A stretch of DNA of 64,000 nt from Diphasiastrum complanatum (taxonomy: Eukaryota > Streptophyta > Lycopodiopsida > Lycopodiales > Lycopodiaceae), in NCBI GenBank assembly GCA_029204225.1, contig MU831885.1, positions 34,473-98,472 of the forward strand, in the 5' to 3' direction. Both the position numbers and the translations under genes were made by a program. Numbering within the stretch: position 1 is the stretch's first letter; the number at the start of each line of letters is the position of its first letter. Positions 46,984 through 58,780 of the stretch are shown here, one piece after another. The notes below the pieces were generated by a model, which worked only from the letters and a program-made list of their open reading frames with translations, ran no database searches and had not been told where the DNA came from.

Positions 46984-47690
46984 TCCCCCGAAGATAAGAA
47001 AAACATAGTCCTTCTAGAGCAATTCAAGAGACATATTTCGAAGGCGAAAGCACAAAAAAAGGACAGGGAGAGATTAGCACAGGGTGAGACCATTGCGGAG
47101 GAGGATGCATTAGAGACCTACCTCCCCAAAAGTGTCGATAATCAAACATGCTTTTACTCGGTTGAGGAGGGCGATTGTAGAAAAATTTCATTTTTTTTTT
47201 AAAAAAGGCCCTATACACTTTGCATTGCCGATATACCATATGGATTTCAGATGAAGGAATCATTAATAATGATGATTCTCCTTTTAAATTCACTGAAATC
47301 CATAGTTTCATGCAAGATTTTCTCGAAGTCACAACGTCTCCTATTTGGAGAGTTGCTAGTTTTCATTCCTCTTGGCAATCCGCTTCAGTGCAGAAAGCTC
47401 TATTAACTTTCTATAATGCAGGAATATAAAATGCTGTGTGGTAAGTCTTTAAGTTCATGAATTATATATTCATAGTTTTATTTTAAATTTTTTATTTTGA
47501 AATAAATTTTTTTATTTATTCTACTTGTAATGTTCTATGTCAGGTACAAGCCCAATGTCAAGAACTCGGGAGGAGCACAACTTTGCAATGAAATATAATA
47601 CATAACCATTGGTTATTATTCTTTGGACGACAAACTCTCAATGCTTCACGTTTCGGAAACTTATTCCAGTATTGAGCCGTGACCAAAAAA

Positions 47691-49064
47691 CTGAAGAATC
47701 CAATGATGGGTTCTTTGGCTTGTCCCTACCAAAAGCCACAACAATTAATTAATCATTTAATTGATATTTTTTCTCACCCAAAATCTTTCTAATTAATTGA
47801 ATGTTTTTAAATTTATTTTTTAAGGATTTAAAATTAAGAATTTCAAATATTCTAAAAATTTTAACATTAATAATCATTAGCAAAACTAAAATTGTAACGA
47901 ATTGTCAAGTTTTCAATATTCTAATTTTTGATGTGTTTTCATAATAATTTTTTGGAAACAATATTGTTAGATATTTAGAGAAATCAAAAGATTTTTTTTT
48001 AGGGTGATTTAAATATTTTCACAAATCATGTAATCTCGATTATTGTAAACTAATTTCATTTGTATTTATTTAATGTTTAGATATTCAATGAACTTACAAA
48101 ATATAAGTAAAGATTTTAAAAATATTAAAAAGCTAATAAAATTTGATTAAAATTTTTGTCATAATTTAAAAAATCATTTGTTTTGATACAAGAATTGTAA
48201 TTTTAAAAACTTTTATAATTCCAAAAAAAAAACTAAAACTTTTGTTTTAAATAAACAAAAAAGAAATGTTTAGTTAATCTAGTGGTTGTATACTAATGAT
48301 TTTATTTTGAATAGTATTATTATTTCATATAAGCTAATTTGGAGTTATTAATCTAAGTCTATTAACAAAATTTTGGTAGCTTGATTGATTTTCTTGCAAA
48401 ATACAACATTTTTTTAACATTGTAATATATTTATTTGAATCATTTTAAATATGGATTTTTCTCAAAAAAACTTTAAAAAATTGAAAAAAATGAGTCTCCA
48501 TGTCATTTCTCTTTTTTTTTTGTCATCATGTTATTTACCTTTCTTCTCAAAACCTACCGAAGAATCATCATTATGTTGGTTAACTTGCTTTGGCCATGAA
48601 GTTCATGCACATATTTTCAAATTCATTTGAAGTGTGAAGGTGACAAGGTTATTTTGCACTCAAGTTTAAATTCAAGCTATTTCACAACATTTAACAACCT
48701 ACGGTGGTACATTTTCTTTAAATTACTATTAATCAACTACTCTATGGGAAAATCATTGGAAACCAAAAAGCAATAAAATTTGCTTCAAGACTTGGTTAAA
48801 AAAGGATTTGCACATGATACCCTTGATAAAAAATGAACCCGAATGTACAAGATAGAGTCTAGTGCATATACTAACAATGTGTCCTAAAAGGTCTCAATGT
48901 CCTTATGCACAACAATTTAGTAATAGATATATGTTATTTATCCATTTAAAAGGTAAAATCATGCTTAGGATATTTTAGTAATTCTTGGTATAGTAAAGAA
49001 TGCATATGAGAAATTGTGATGTTAGATACCAAAGATCCCACGCCAACTAATAAAGGTTGATAGA
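47691..49064. other. Very AT-rich spacer, no gene seen
   Basis: Long A/T runs, with no ORF of coding character on either strand. No end of the upstream element (TIR, target duplication) could be recognised here. Confidence 0.5.
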
Positions 49065-49300
49065 GTCCCATAAGCAAATGGATCACTGAGAATTGTAATC
49101 ATTAAATCATTAAGAGATGTCAGAGACTGTGTGAGTCTCTTTATGGTACCCGTTTCTGAACGATCCACACATTTGGAGGGTGGCTAGGAAGCCGTAAGAC
49201 TCAAAACGTTAATAGCGTCCCGTGAGCAAATGGATCGTAGAATTGTACATATGAAGAGGGGTTAAAGAATGTGTGAGTCTCTTTATGGTACCCTTTTTGA
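49065..49300. repeat. Imperfect direct repeat, about 160 bp period
   Basis: GCAAATGGATC...GTGTGAGTCTCTTTATGGTACC occurs at about 49073-49150 and again at 49224-49285. Sequence just right, to 49500, contains two CGTGGGTATGG/TGTGGGTATGG blocks. No gene. Confidence 0.55.
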
Positions 49301-49560
49301 AGGGGACCTAGGGTGGGATCTCAACCTTCAGCCCAAATGCCAAAACTTCTGACAGAAATCTCGCCCAAGATTTATTTGGGGGATTGGACACGGAAATGAT
49401 CAGCATGTATTCACGTGGGTATGGTGAAACTACTCAAAGGTTTTCCTATTTTTGATACGTTGATGTGGGTATGGATGAGATTATTCAAAGAGTAAATTCT
49501 CCTTTTTTGTGAAAATTTAGCATGACGAGCAATCAAATGACAAGTCGAGTAAATAAGAAA
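49301..49560. other. No gene seen
   Basis: Intergenic sequence between the direct repeats and the 3' end of the phytocyanin gene. Confidence 0.35.
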
Positions 49561-49566
49561 CTTTAT
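49561..49566 (-). terminator. Candidate polyadenylation signal of the phytocyanin gene
   Basis: AATAAA on the minus strand, about 407 bases after the stop codon. It is the clearest such signal downstream, but other signals cannot be excluded. Confidence 0.4.
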
Positions 49567-49972
49567 TCAAGATAGCATGTGAATAAATGATGCTTGGTAC
49601 AGCTTTTGTTTATTACAGGAGCAATAATTTGGGCTTGGCAGAACACAAACTGCTAGAAACAGCCAAATAGCTTCTTACACTGATCAAAGGAAGAATTTGA
49701 CTCTATCAACATTGTATGCGTTTTCCCGCTGCAAATTCGACTAAATGTTATGTAGCAATAGAAAGCTTGCAAGTCAATGACATGGACTCTCCTCTCTGGA
49801 AAGTGGGTGATAAAATTCAGACTTTTAGCTGCACCAACAGCAACATATGTCCAAAACCTGATCAACCGCATCAATCAGGGTATAGAAAGCATTATCAACA
49901 CTGCCATTATAGAGCCGATTGTTACAATGAAGTGATTTTATTTCCCTTAGTACTGCTGGAATTTGGCTGAGC

Positions 49973-50922
49973 TCAATAGAATAACGAAAATCCACCCAAA
50001 AAGATTGCTGACAATAGAACCACGGTTCCAGAATACAAAGTTGATGGAGCACTGCTTGGCATAGAAGTCGGTGGCGCTTGTGGAGATGTTGGGGAGGATG
50101 GAGTCTCAGAACCAGGTGGCGGTGTTGAGGGTGGAGATGATGGGCTGGTTTCAGATGAAGGTGACGGGATGGTTTCAGACGGTGACGGTGAGGGGATGGT
50201 TTCAGAAGGTGAAGGTGCCGGCCGATTCGTTTTAGAAGGGGAAGGTGCAATGGGCGATGGTGAAGGTGATGGCACTGGCTTGGGGGGAGATGGCAAAGGT
50301 GAGACCTTAGGCGCAGGTGAAACAGTAGGAGCTGGAGACGGGGTGCTTCCTCCTGACACAGCGACCGTTACAGCCATGCCGCTAGAACAGTGGTTTGGAG
50401 TACCGCAGATAAAATATTGGGTAGTTGCATCAGTAAGCGTAATAGAGTCACTGCCAGTTTGATAACTCTTGATAAAATTGGATATAGTGCATGTCTTGTA
50501 GTTTGCTTGACTTACTTGAAACACACTGTGGGCCTCAGCGCTGTATTTGAACACTGCACACACAGACGGATTGTTCTAAGGCCCATCTATTAACGCATCT
50601 TTAAATTGAAAATGAGCGCAATCAAAGCAAGTTCAATTGTTAGCTATGCCAGGAAGCAATGATATGCTCAGCTCTCTCAGAAGACGAACATTGGTTAGAA
50701 TGTAAGATCAACATTGTGCGACGGAATATTGAGTGTCTTACGTAGCGTGTCGCCCACTTTAAAAGTAATCGGTGCAGCCCAGGTTTTGTAATCTACGTTG
50801 AGGTTCCATCCTGCAGTACCGCCCACGGTGTAGGTAGCTGCCATGGCGCAATGGACAATCGCTAACAGCACCACTGAGATGGCTGCATAACTTGCACCGC
50901 CACTTCCCTGTCTGTCTGCCAT
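49973..50922 (-). CDS. Phytocyanin, uclacyanin type, probably GPI-anchored chimeric arabinogalactan protein
   Basis: Two exons: 50922-50742 and 50553-49973, intron 188 bp with GTAAGA...TGTGCAG, in phase, giving 253 residues. Signal peptide about 1-28 (hydrophobic SVVLLAIVHCAMA). Plastocyanin-like copper domain about 29-127: YTVGGTAGWN and FKVGDTL are family landmarks. Copper ligands His69, Cys110, His115, and Met120 as axial ligand, which marks a uclacyanin rather than a stellacyanin (Gln). Cys82 and Cys116 would form the conserved disulfide. A Pro/Ser-rich region (about 130-228) follows, with many SP and PSP motifs for arabinogalactan attachment, then a hydrophobic tail (VVLLSAIFLGGFSLFY) as a GPI signal. 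The intron position after GDTL is typical. Such proteins sit at the plasma membrane/cell wall; electron-transfer partners are unknown. All features are intact. Confidence 0.93.
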
Positions 50923-51320
50923 AGATCTGACGTTACTGGATTGAAAGTGTTAGCTATCCGGAAGATAATTACTCGAGCTAATAAATGCTGCAAAGAATGC
51001 TCAGTTTATGAAATAAAAAGAGCTAAGGGTGTATGTGGATGCTATTAGCTGTGTGCGTACTGATCGATCAAACCCCTAGTGCTGCTGAGAGCTTATTGAA
51101 GCAGCTGAAACTTCTATCTTATGGGATGGTCAGAGACTGGGAAAAAAGTAGGATGCGAGTTGCAACCCCAACGCGCAAAGAATAAGCCGCTGCTGCGGAC
51201 CCCACTTAAGCCAAGTCCACCATTAGCATGGCATCTGTGTTCTGTCTTAATTTGTTACACATAGCGTGTTTGGGCGAGGGCGATGAAGGGCTGGAGCCTG
51301 GAAGCAAACCCGACTAAATC
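50923..51320 (-). promoter_or_regulatory. Upstream region of the phytocyanin gene
   Basis: No clear TATA box. The nearest AT-rich candidate on the minus strand is TTTTTATTTCATAAA at about 51005-51019, some 85-100 bases before the ATG. The region is more GC-rich than the surrounding transposon DNA. Confidence 0.25.
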
Positions 51321-52920
51321 AACGAAAGAAGCTTTTTAAAGCATCATTTGATTAGCTACTGCGGTTGCGGGCTGCATTTTTTCTCGACTGCAATACAAGA
51401 TGCCTATTCTCTCACGGCTTTTGATGCTGCTTCGCAGAAAAGTATAGACGATGCTTCTCGATCTTCCAAACCTAAAAGGCAAGCTGCGTCTTTGACAACG
51501 GGCGTTGCATTCATGTAGCAACGATGTCGTCCATTCCGTTGGTTGATTACCACACTGGCTTTCTAACCCAAACAACCCAAACAGATGCATGACAAAAGCT
51601 CTCACGCATTGCTCGCTAAAAATTTAAAAATACAGACACTCCAATTGTTAAAATTTATTTTTTATAGATTTATTTCAGATTTATAAGTTTTTTTATTGCT
51701 CAAAATCAAATGCTTTTACTTATAAATGTTAGTGCTTTTAGTTATAAATGTTATGTTTTATTTTAACCTTTGACAGATTCATAATAGATTTATGGGCTTT
51801 TTTATAAAATTAGTTTCAAACTTTTTTATAAGCACTGCTCAGGTGATATTTTATGAGCACTGCTCAGGTGATAGATAAGAATCTGAACTCTAGGTTTTGA
51901 ATCACAAAAAATTAACAAATACAAATATCCCAATTGTTTAAATTCATTTTTTACTGTTTCATTTTAAATTTAAAGATTTTATTTTTACCTTTTACCTTTT
52001 GCATAATAGGTTTGTGAGTTTTTAATAAGGTTACTTTGAAACTTTTTTACTAGAGCTGGTTTTGATTTCAGCTGAAGTCAACGTTCACCTACTCATGCCG
52101 CAAATAGATGTCCATCTGGATGTTGCTTCATCCTCATCATGGGCTCAGAATCCTCACATCCCGCGTCGCTGATCCTAGCTATTATTTCGGAAACTGGAAA
52201 GACTGGTTGGTGGCCTGGTGCACTAAGTTGAACTTGAAGACGCACTTGGCGAAGACAATTCGGCGCCTGATTCTATTGCCAACCACGTTTCTCAATGAAA
52301 TGGGCCCTCGCAGGTTGTACAGAAGCATCCATTTTAACTTTTACGTGACACGTCTGAAAGCAATAGGTCACCTATTTGTCCTGCCTAGTTAGTACTGTGA
52401 CTCTGTGAGACTGCGTGTGTGAGACACAGAAAGAATCACGCTAGTCTGGTTGATAAAGATTTGTAGCTCAGGGACTCTCTAACCTGGTAGTTTTCCATCT
52501 GTCAAGCCAGCAATCATAGGAAAATCCAGCTCTTGCATTGAACATTGAGAATTTTCACAGCTAAAATGCTTGAAAAAGTAAACTTAAATTCCGATAAGTA
52601 TGCGGTGGGTGGTCCTACTCCTACCTGGTGCGCAATTGTGTGTGACTTTGCAGTTCGAACCGATATGTCAGGAAATATATGTACTACACCAATCACTCCG
52701 CTGATTACCTCAGCTGCTCACAAAAAGTGTCAGGACTCAGCCTCTTACTTGTAAATTCAGCAGTTTATAAAAAATTAATCCCTCACCAAGTTTACCCACA
52801 AGTCTACTACAGGACGAGCATTTCTTTTCCTCTTACATTCTGATTTGGGAATGCAGCCTTGCTTGTTGCAACTGCTACAAAGCTTCAAGATATAGCACAC
52901 ACGAATCATAGTTTCTGCAG
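51321..52920. other. No supported gene
   Basis: ORFs 51605-51336 (-), 52108-52392 (+) and 52545-52754 (+) have no recognisable motifs. A 24-bp direct repeat GAGCACTGCTCAGGTGATA lies at about 51831-51873. The 52100-52450 stretch is GC-richer and could be an exon of something unknown, but nothing supports it further. Confidence 0.35.
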
Positions 52921-53965
52921 CTTACGGGTTGAAGTTTGTTTCCACTGCCGAAGCCGGAGGGCTAACACCATGTTTTTGAAATGCCTCTAGCCCAAAGGAT
53001 CCAACTATAGATTAACTTCTAAACTGCCACAAATACCAATTAATCACTGCACCCAAAAAGCAACTTTTGTTAAAGTTGGGTTGGTAGACCTCACACAAAA
53101 GTGTGCAATAGTAATTATTATATCAATTTTCATATGAATATGAGATTGTACTAACTTGTCATGAGATTCACAATAAATTGGAACACGAGAAATGGGGGCT
53201 CCATCACGTGTTGTTTCACGTGCAATTCAGTACCAGTTAATTTACCATATATGCAATTATCGAACTTTTGAAGCAATCTCAATTTTCACTTTTTAATGAA
53301 GTAAATGGTCATTGGTCATGCTTCCACAAAGAAATATGTGTGCACGAAGGTTACAATATCATCTATTGATTTTCTTCTCTGATTCTTTGAGCACTACGTG
53401 CATACCCACGCAGTGCATTGGCGTGAGAGAAACGCGGTTCTCTCACGAGAATCGTCTCGCTTTACTAGCGGACAGAAATTTATAGCAAGAAAATTTTACA
53501 TGCACTTTTCAATTGTCGAAATATGCACGTAAAAAATTTACCTTTTTTACATGCACCTTCCACCCGAAAGGTCCATGTGAAAAAAAAATTACAACAAAAA
53601 TAAAAGTAAAAAAAAAGTTACGTCGCTAGGCGGAACGCCCTTGAAGGAGTCCCAGCCCAACCCTCTCCCCCCCCCTTCCCTTTCCGCGTCCCATGTAACA
53701 CCATACATACACCGAATGCTATATCCCAAGTCTCCCAACAAACATAGCTTAGAATCTCGAGACTATAGGTAATAAAACTTCATTTTTGGCAACAAATGGC
53801 CTCAGTCACGAATCAAGTAATAGCCACAATCACACAGTACAAACCACATGGATAGGCATAGCCAGATGTATGTAGTTTCCATCCCACTTACATCCCCATG
53901 CTACATAGAGCATAGATAGGCATAACCAAACTAATTGATATGTGTTGCCAAATTGGAAATAGCTT
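52921..53965. other. Intergenic, with one strong hairpin
   Basis: At 53422-53447 CGTGAGAGAA and TTCTCTCACG form a perfect 10-bp inverted repeat around ACGCGG. Poly-C (53667-53676) and A-rich runs lie to the right. No gene. Confidence 0.5.
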
Positions 53966-54150
53966 AATTAGGAGCCTAAGGATTGATTCCCGCCTACCTT
54001 TGAATCCACTTTTGAATTAGAATTTATGCTAAAGAACATTAGCACTTGCCCGCAAAGACCTTAATTAAGAGCCTAAGGATTGATTTCCACCTAAGTTTAA
54101 ATCCAATTTAAAATTGAAATTTAAGCTCATCAACGTTTCCACTTGCCTTT
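53966..54150. repeat. 97-bp imperfect tandem duplication
   Basis: AATTAGGAGCCTAAGGATTG at 53966 and AATTAAGAGCCTAAGGATTG at 54063, each followed by CCACCT/CGCCTA, TTGAATCCA/TTAAATCCA and CACTTGCC. Confidence 0.7.
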
Positions 54151-54450
54151 AATATATATCCTTTAAAACTCATTTTAAAGACAGAGAAATAGTTATTTAT
54201 CTTAATTTAAAGCTGATTCACACAAGGTTCCTTTAAATGGAAGGCATATTTTTCTTATTTTGGTTGCATTTTTTTAAATAGGACATGGGTTGTCAATCTG
54301 AAAATTGTTTGTGTTTTCATCTTTTGTAGACGTGTTTGTGGCATCTTCATATGGTGGTGTCATAAATTATCCTAAGTGATATTTACACTATTTCACATTA
54401 GAAAATTTTGCAACAAAGTTTATCTTATTCTTGGATGGTTGTTAGTGAAC

Positions 54451-54567
54451 TTAGTAACAATATATGCTTCTTGGTTTCCAAGGGGAGGCTCGAACCTGGG
54501 ACCAAAGAAACTTTGGATGCCAAGCTAACCAGTTGAGCCAACCCCGTTGGGTTAGTAACAATATATG
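54451..54567 (-). mobile_element. tRNA-derived retroposon (short SINE or tRNA pseudogene) with 16-bp target duplication
   Basis: An 85-bp insert (54467-54551) is flanked by perfect copies of TTAGTAACAATATATG (54451-54466 and 54552-54567). On the minus strand the insert has a polymerase III A box TGGCTCAACTGG (54540-54529), GTTAGC after it, and a B box GGTTCGAGCC (54496-54487), spaced as in a tRNA. The anticodon and T arms do not fold into a proper tRNA, so it is a SINE-like or decayed tRNA copy. The long duplication indicates LINE-type retroposition. Confidence 0.75.
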
Positions 54568-54879
54568 ACAACACATAGTGTAAAGTTAGTTATTCTCTTG
54601 TATTTTGGAACTTCAATTGCAATATTATTGTTTTAGCAACTCATCAATAATTGCAACTATGGAAAATGAACATTTGATCATATGTTTTTTGGTTCTTCAA
54701 ATCACTTTAGTGGTTCGACGAAGTGCAACAACTCGTATCTAAGATGAAATAATGATTTGCATTCTAAGGTAGATATAAATGAGAACAGTGCGATTGCCAC
54801 ATCAAAGGCACTTTGTCAAGTCATTTGTTGGGTGAAACCAAGAAGCTATGCATGGTTTGATAGGTCTTGCTTTTACCAT

Positions 54880-55690
54880 ATGACAATAGTAGGTGGAAGG
54901 AAAACTTGAGAATGACTACAAGCACATTCATTTGGTTATTGCAAGATCAGATCGTGAAGCATAATATTCACGATAGACTAGCTATGTGTACATTAATGTG
55001 TAGCTTGTACATTGTACAAGCTTTTGAAAGTTGTTGATTATTCGAAATTATCAAAGAAATTTGGTATACGTCAAAGTAGTGTACTTGACATAGTTTGCAA
55101 TACTTGAGGGCCGTAGTACATGTTTTTGGGTACAAGATAAAATTTTCTTTGGATGGGAAAATAGTGAGCGTTATCTCTAAATTCAATGATCATCGTGGGC
55201 TTCTGAATGTATGCAATCCAGTAAATTGCATGCCCATTGAAATACTTCAAGCCATTGGTACTACAAGTTTGGACTATTATGATAGAAGAAATAGGTGCAA
55301 TATCATCCAACAAGCCATTTGTGATAATAACATAATATCAGTTGGATTTTCTTCTCAAGTTATCTAGGATTTGTCCATGATAGTAGGGTGTGGAGGGTTT
55401 TGGAGTTTTTTAAAGAGATGAAGTGTGAGAGATAATGCAAGAGTCGACTATTACAATCAACACAAATGTAATGACAAAGCCATACTTGATAGGATACATG
55501 CTTTACATATTGGGGATGGTCAGACATTAACCATTGTGCAAAACATATTTAGCAATGAACAAAAAAAAGGTAGAGTCATTTGATAAGCACTTGGCCTTCT
55601 CAAAGAAAAATTCTAAATATTGGACATTAAGCTCAATATGTATCTCAAGATGAATCACATGGCAAGTTTTTAGGAACGTGCAACTCCAAG
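54880..55690 (+). pseudogene. PIF/Harbinger-type transposase remnant
   Basis: Pieces in order: TSTFIWLLQDQIVKHNIHDR (the RMSxxTF...L block), KKFGIRQSSVLDIVCNT (the FGVSRSTV block), VVHVFGYKIKFSLDGK and NPVNCMPIEI (where GAIDGTHI usually stands, so the first catalytic Asp is lost), DYYDRRNRCNIIQQAICDNN, then SVGFSSQVI*DLSM, and farther on EQKKGRVI**ALGLLKEKF (the R..VE.AFG.LK.RF block). Several frameshifts and stops. No TIRs or TAA/TTA duplication were identified. Confidence 0.6.
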
Positions 55691-56756
<1,066 letters not shown>

Positions 56757-56902
56757 GGGACAGTTCCAATTCCATTTTTCATATAGGTCTATCTACACAT
56801 TTGGTTATGGATTTGAACCCACTGTACATACATAAAAGAATTTTTCACCATGATTGAACATATTTCGAGTCCTTGTCGGTAGTCTATTTGCTTGGCAATT
56901 GC

Positions 56903-57526
<624 letters not shown>

Positions 57527-58780
57527 TGTCGTACTATACCAACAAGGTTAATATAGATTCTGTAGTAAATAATGTCGTTCCCACAGAGGACAGCGTTAGA
57601 AAGTTATGTATTTGGTACAATTTATGACAAATGGTTTCGAGTGTTATTCTGGTTGTCGATAGACATTAGAAAGTAACCAGTATTACTTGTGTTTGGGAAA
57701 TGTAATGTTAATAATTTCAGAACAACAATTTGGCATTTATCAAATTGAATGAAACGCGTTCTACAGGTGAGATGTTATTAGAGCAGTACAACAGTACTAC
57801 ACTCCGGCTGATTAAGGTGTCAACAGAGAATCAAGAAATGTTTGTGGCTGTACAGACAATTAATTAATTGCGTTCGCGAACTGTTCACTTCTAGACAAAA
57901 GTTCTGAACAACTTACGTCCAAATTAATGGTTAAAGAACACGAATAGTTTTAGAGCACGTTAGAAATTTATGTCAATTACAATCAGGAACACAGATCAAA
58001 GACTCAATTTTTTCAGACAGGGACTGTCATCTCATATGTATACATATAGCTTTATTCAATGATCGTGCTAGACTGTACCAAAGATAGTCGTTATTCGAGT
58101 GTCGAAAAGAAAGTATTCGCAACAGACGAATAAGATGCTTGTAAGACAGTTCCTTAGAGCATGCTTTACGGATACACAACAAACGACTGTAATGCGCTAG
58201 AGAGTCTGTCTGATCAGAGAGTAGTTCATGTAATGCGTTAGAGATTGCTAGTAGACTCAGGATCACTCACACTCAACAGTGTGGAGAACAGAGATAAGGG
58301 AGAATAACTCTCAACACTCAAGTTCACTTCTTCAACCTCTTACATATACATAAACTCTTCTCTCTCGATGCTCGAGACTAAAGTGTGAGATCAATATATG
58401 TTCTACGGGACAAACAAACACACCTCTAAAACAACAGGTGCGTCGCTCCCGCAAAAGGGTCTAGTTAACAATTAGCTTGAGTATACGTTCAACTATACCA
58501 TAAGAGGTATATTTAACTAAGAGTTAAGATTACTATAGTTTAACATGTCTTTTCATATCTAGTCGTTTCATGTGGACGACCTAGTAAAGGTTATCCAAGA
58601 CAATGTCTTTCCTTTTAAAGGTCTTGCCCTTAATTACAAGGCAAGTACTTAGGAGATATATTCTCGAAAAATGACTTAGGCCTCTTCATGATTTATACTT
58701 AACCAACTCATATCTTCATTTTCGAGTATATCATGCCATATTTATGTTGATATTCAATATTTAACAATTTTGTGGCATCA
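57527..58780 (-). repeat. Gypsy 3' LTR, 1254 bp
   Basis: Starts TGTCGTACTATACC and ends GTGGCATCA on the + strand, so TG...CA on the element's strand as well. The polypurine tract GAGGAAAGGGATATG (58795-58781, minus) adjoins it. Its 5' LTR must lie beyond 64000. Confidence 0.75.

Larger units (their letters stand above)
44583..47690 (+). pseudogene. Second gene of the element: multi-exon protein ending in a DNA methyltransferase-like domain
   Basis: Exons I can support: about 44583-44959 (Met 44597; donor G|GTATGT), 45159-about 45637, about 45908-46138, 46313-46564, 46668-46805, 46984-47440, 47544-about 47690. Phases agree at four joins; for example TG|G makes WYKPN across 47440/47544. The N-terminal parts are not recognised, with a Lys-rich helix near 45500 and a basic helix (KAKAQKKDRERLAQGE) near 47045. 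The last exons read YTLCIADIPYG (47212-47244; DPPY-like motif), EIHSFMQDFLEVTTSPIWRV, FHSSWQSASVQKALLTFYNA, VWYKPNVKNSGG and YITIGYYS, the order seen in amino-type (N6-adenine/N4-cytosine) DNA methyltransferases. Lesions: an A10 run (about 45343) shifts the frame, a T10/A6 run gives a stop before motif IV, a shift follows it, and TAA interrupts NAGI*NAVW and NEI*YITI. Confidence 0.5.

Noticed and set aside
51336-51605. Minus-strand ORF of 89 codons upstream of the phytocyanin gene
   Set aside because: No recognisable motif, signal or homology pattern, and no splice or start context that sets it apart from chance.
52108-52392. Plus-strand ORF of 94 codons in a GC-richer patch
   Set aside because: No domain or motif recognised and no supporting neighbours. 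Kept only as a note in the spacer entry.
54467-54551. A functional tRNA gene
   Set aside because: A and B boxes are present, but the T and anticodon arms do not pair properly and the insert is flanked by a target duplication.
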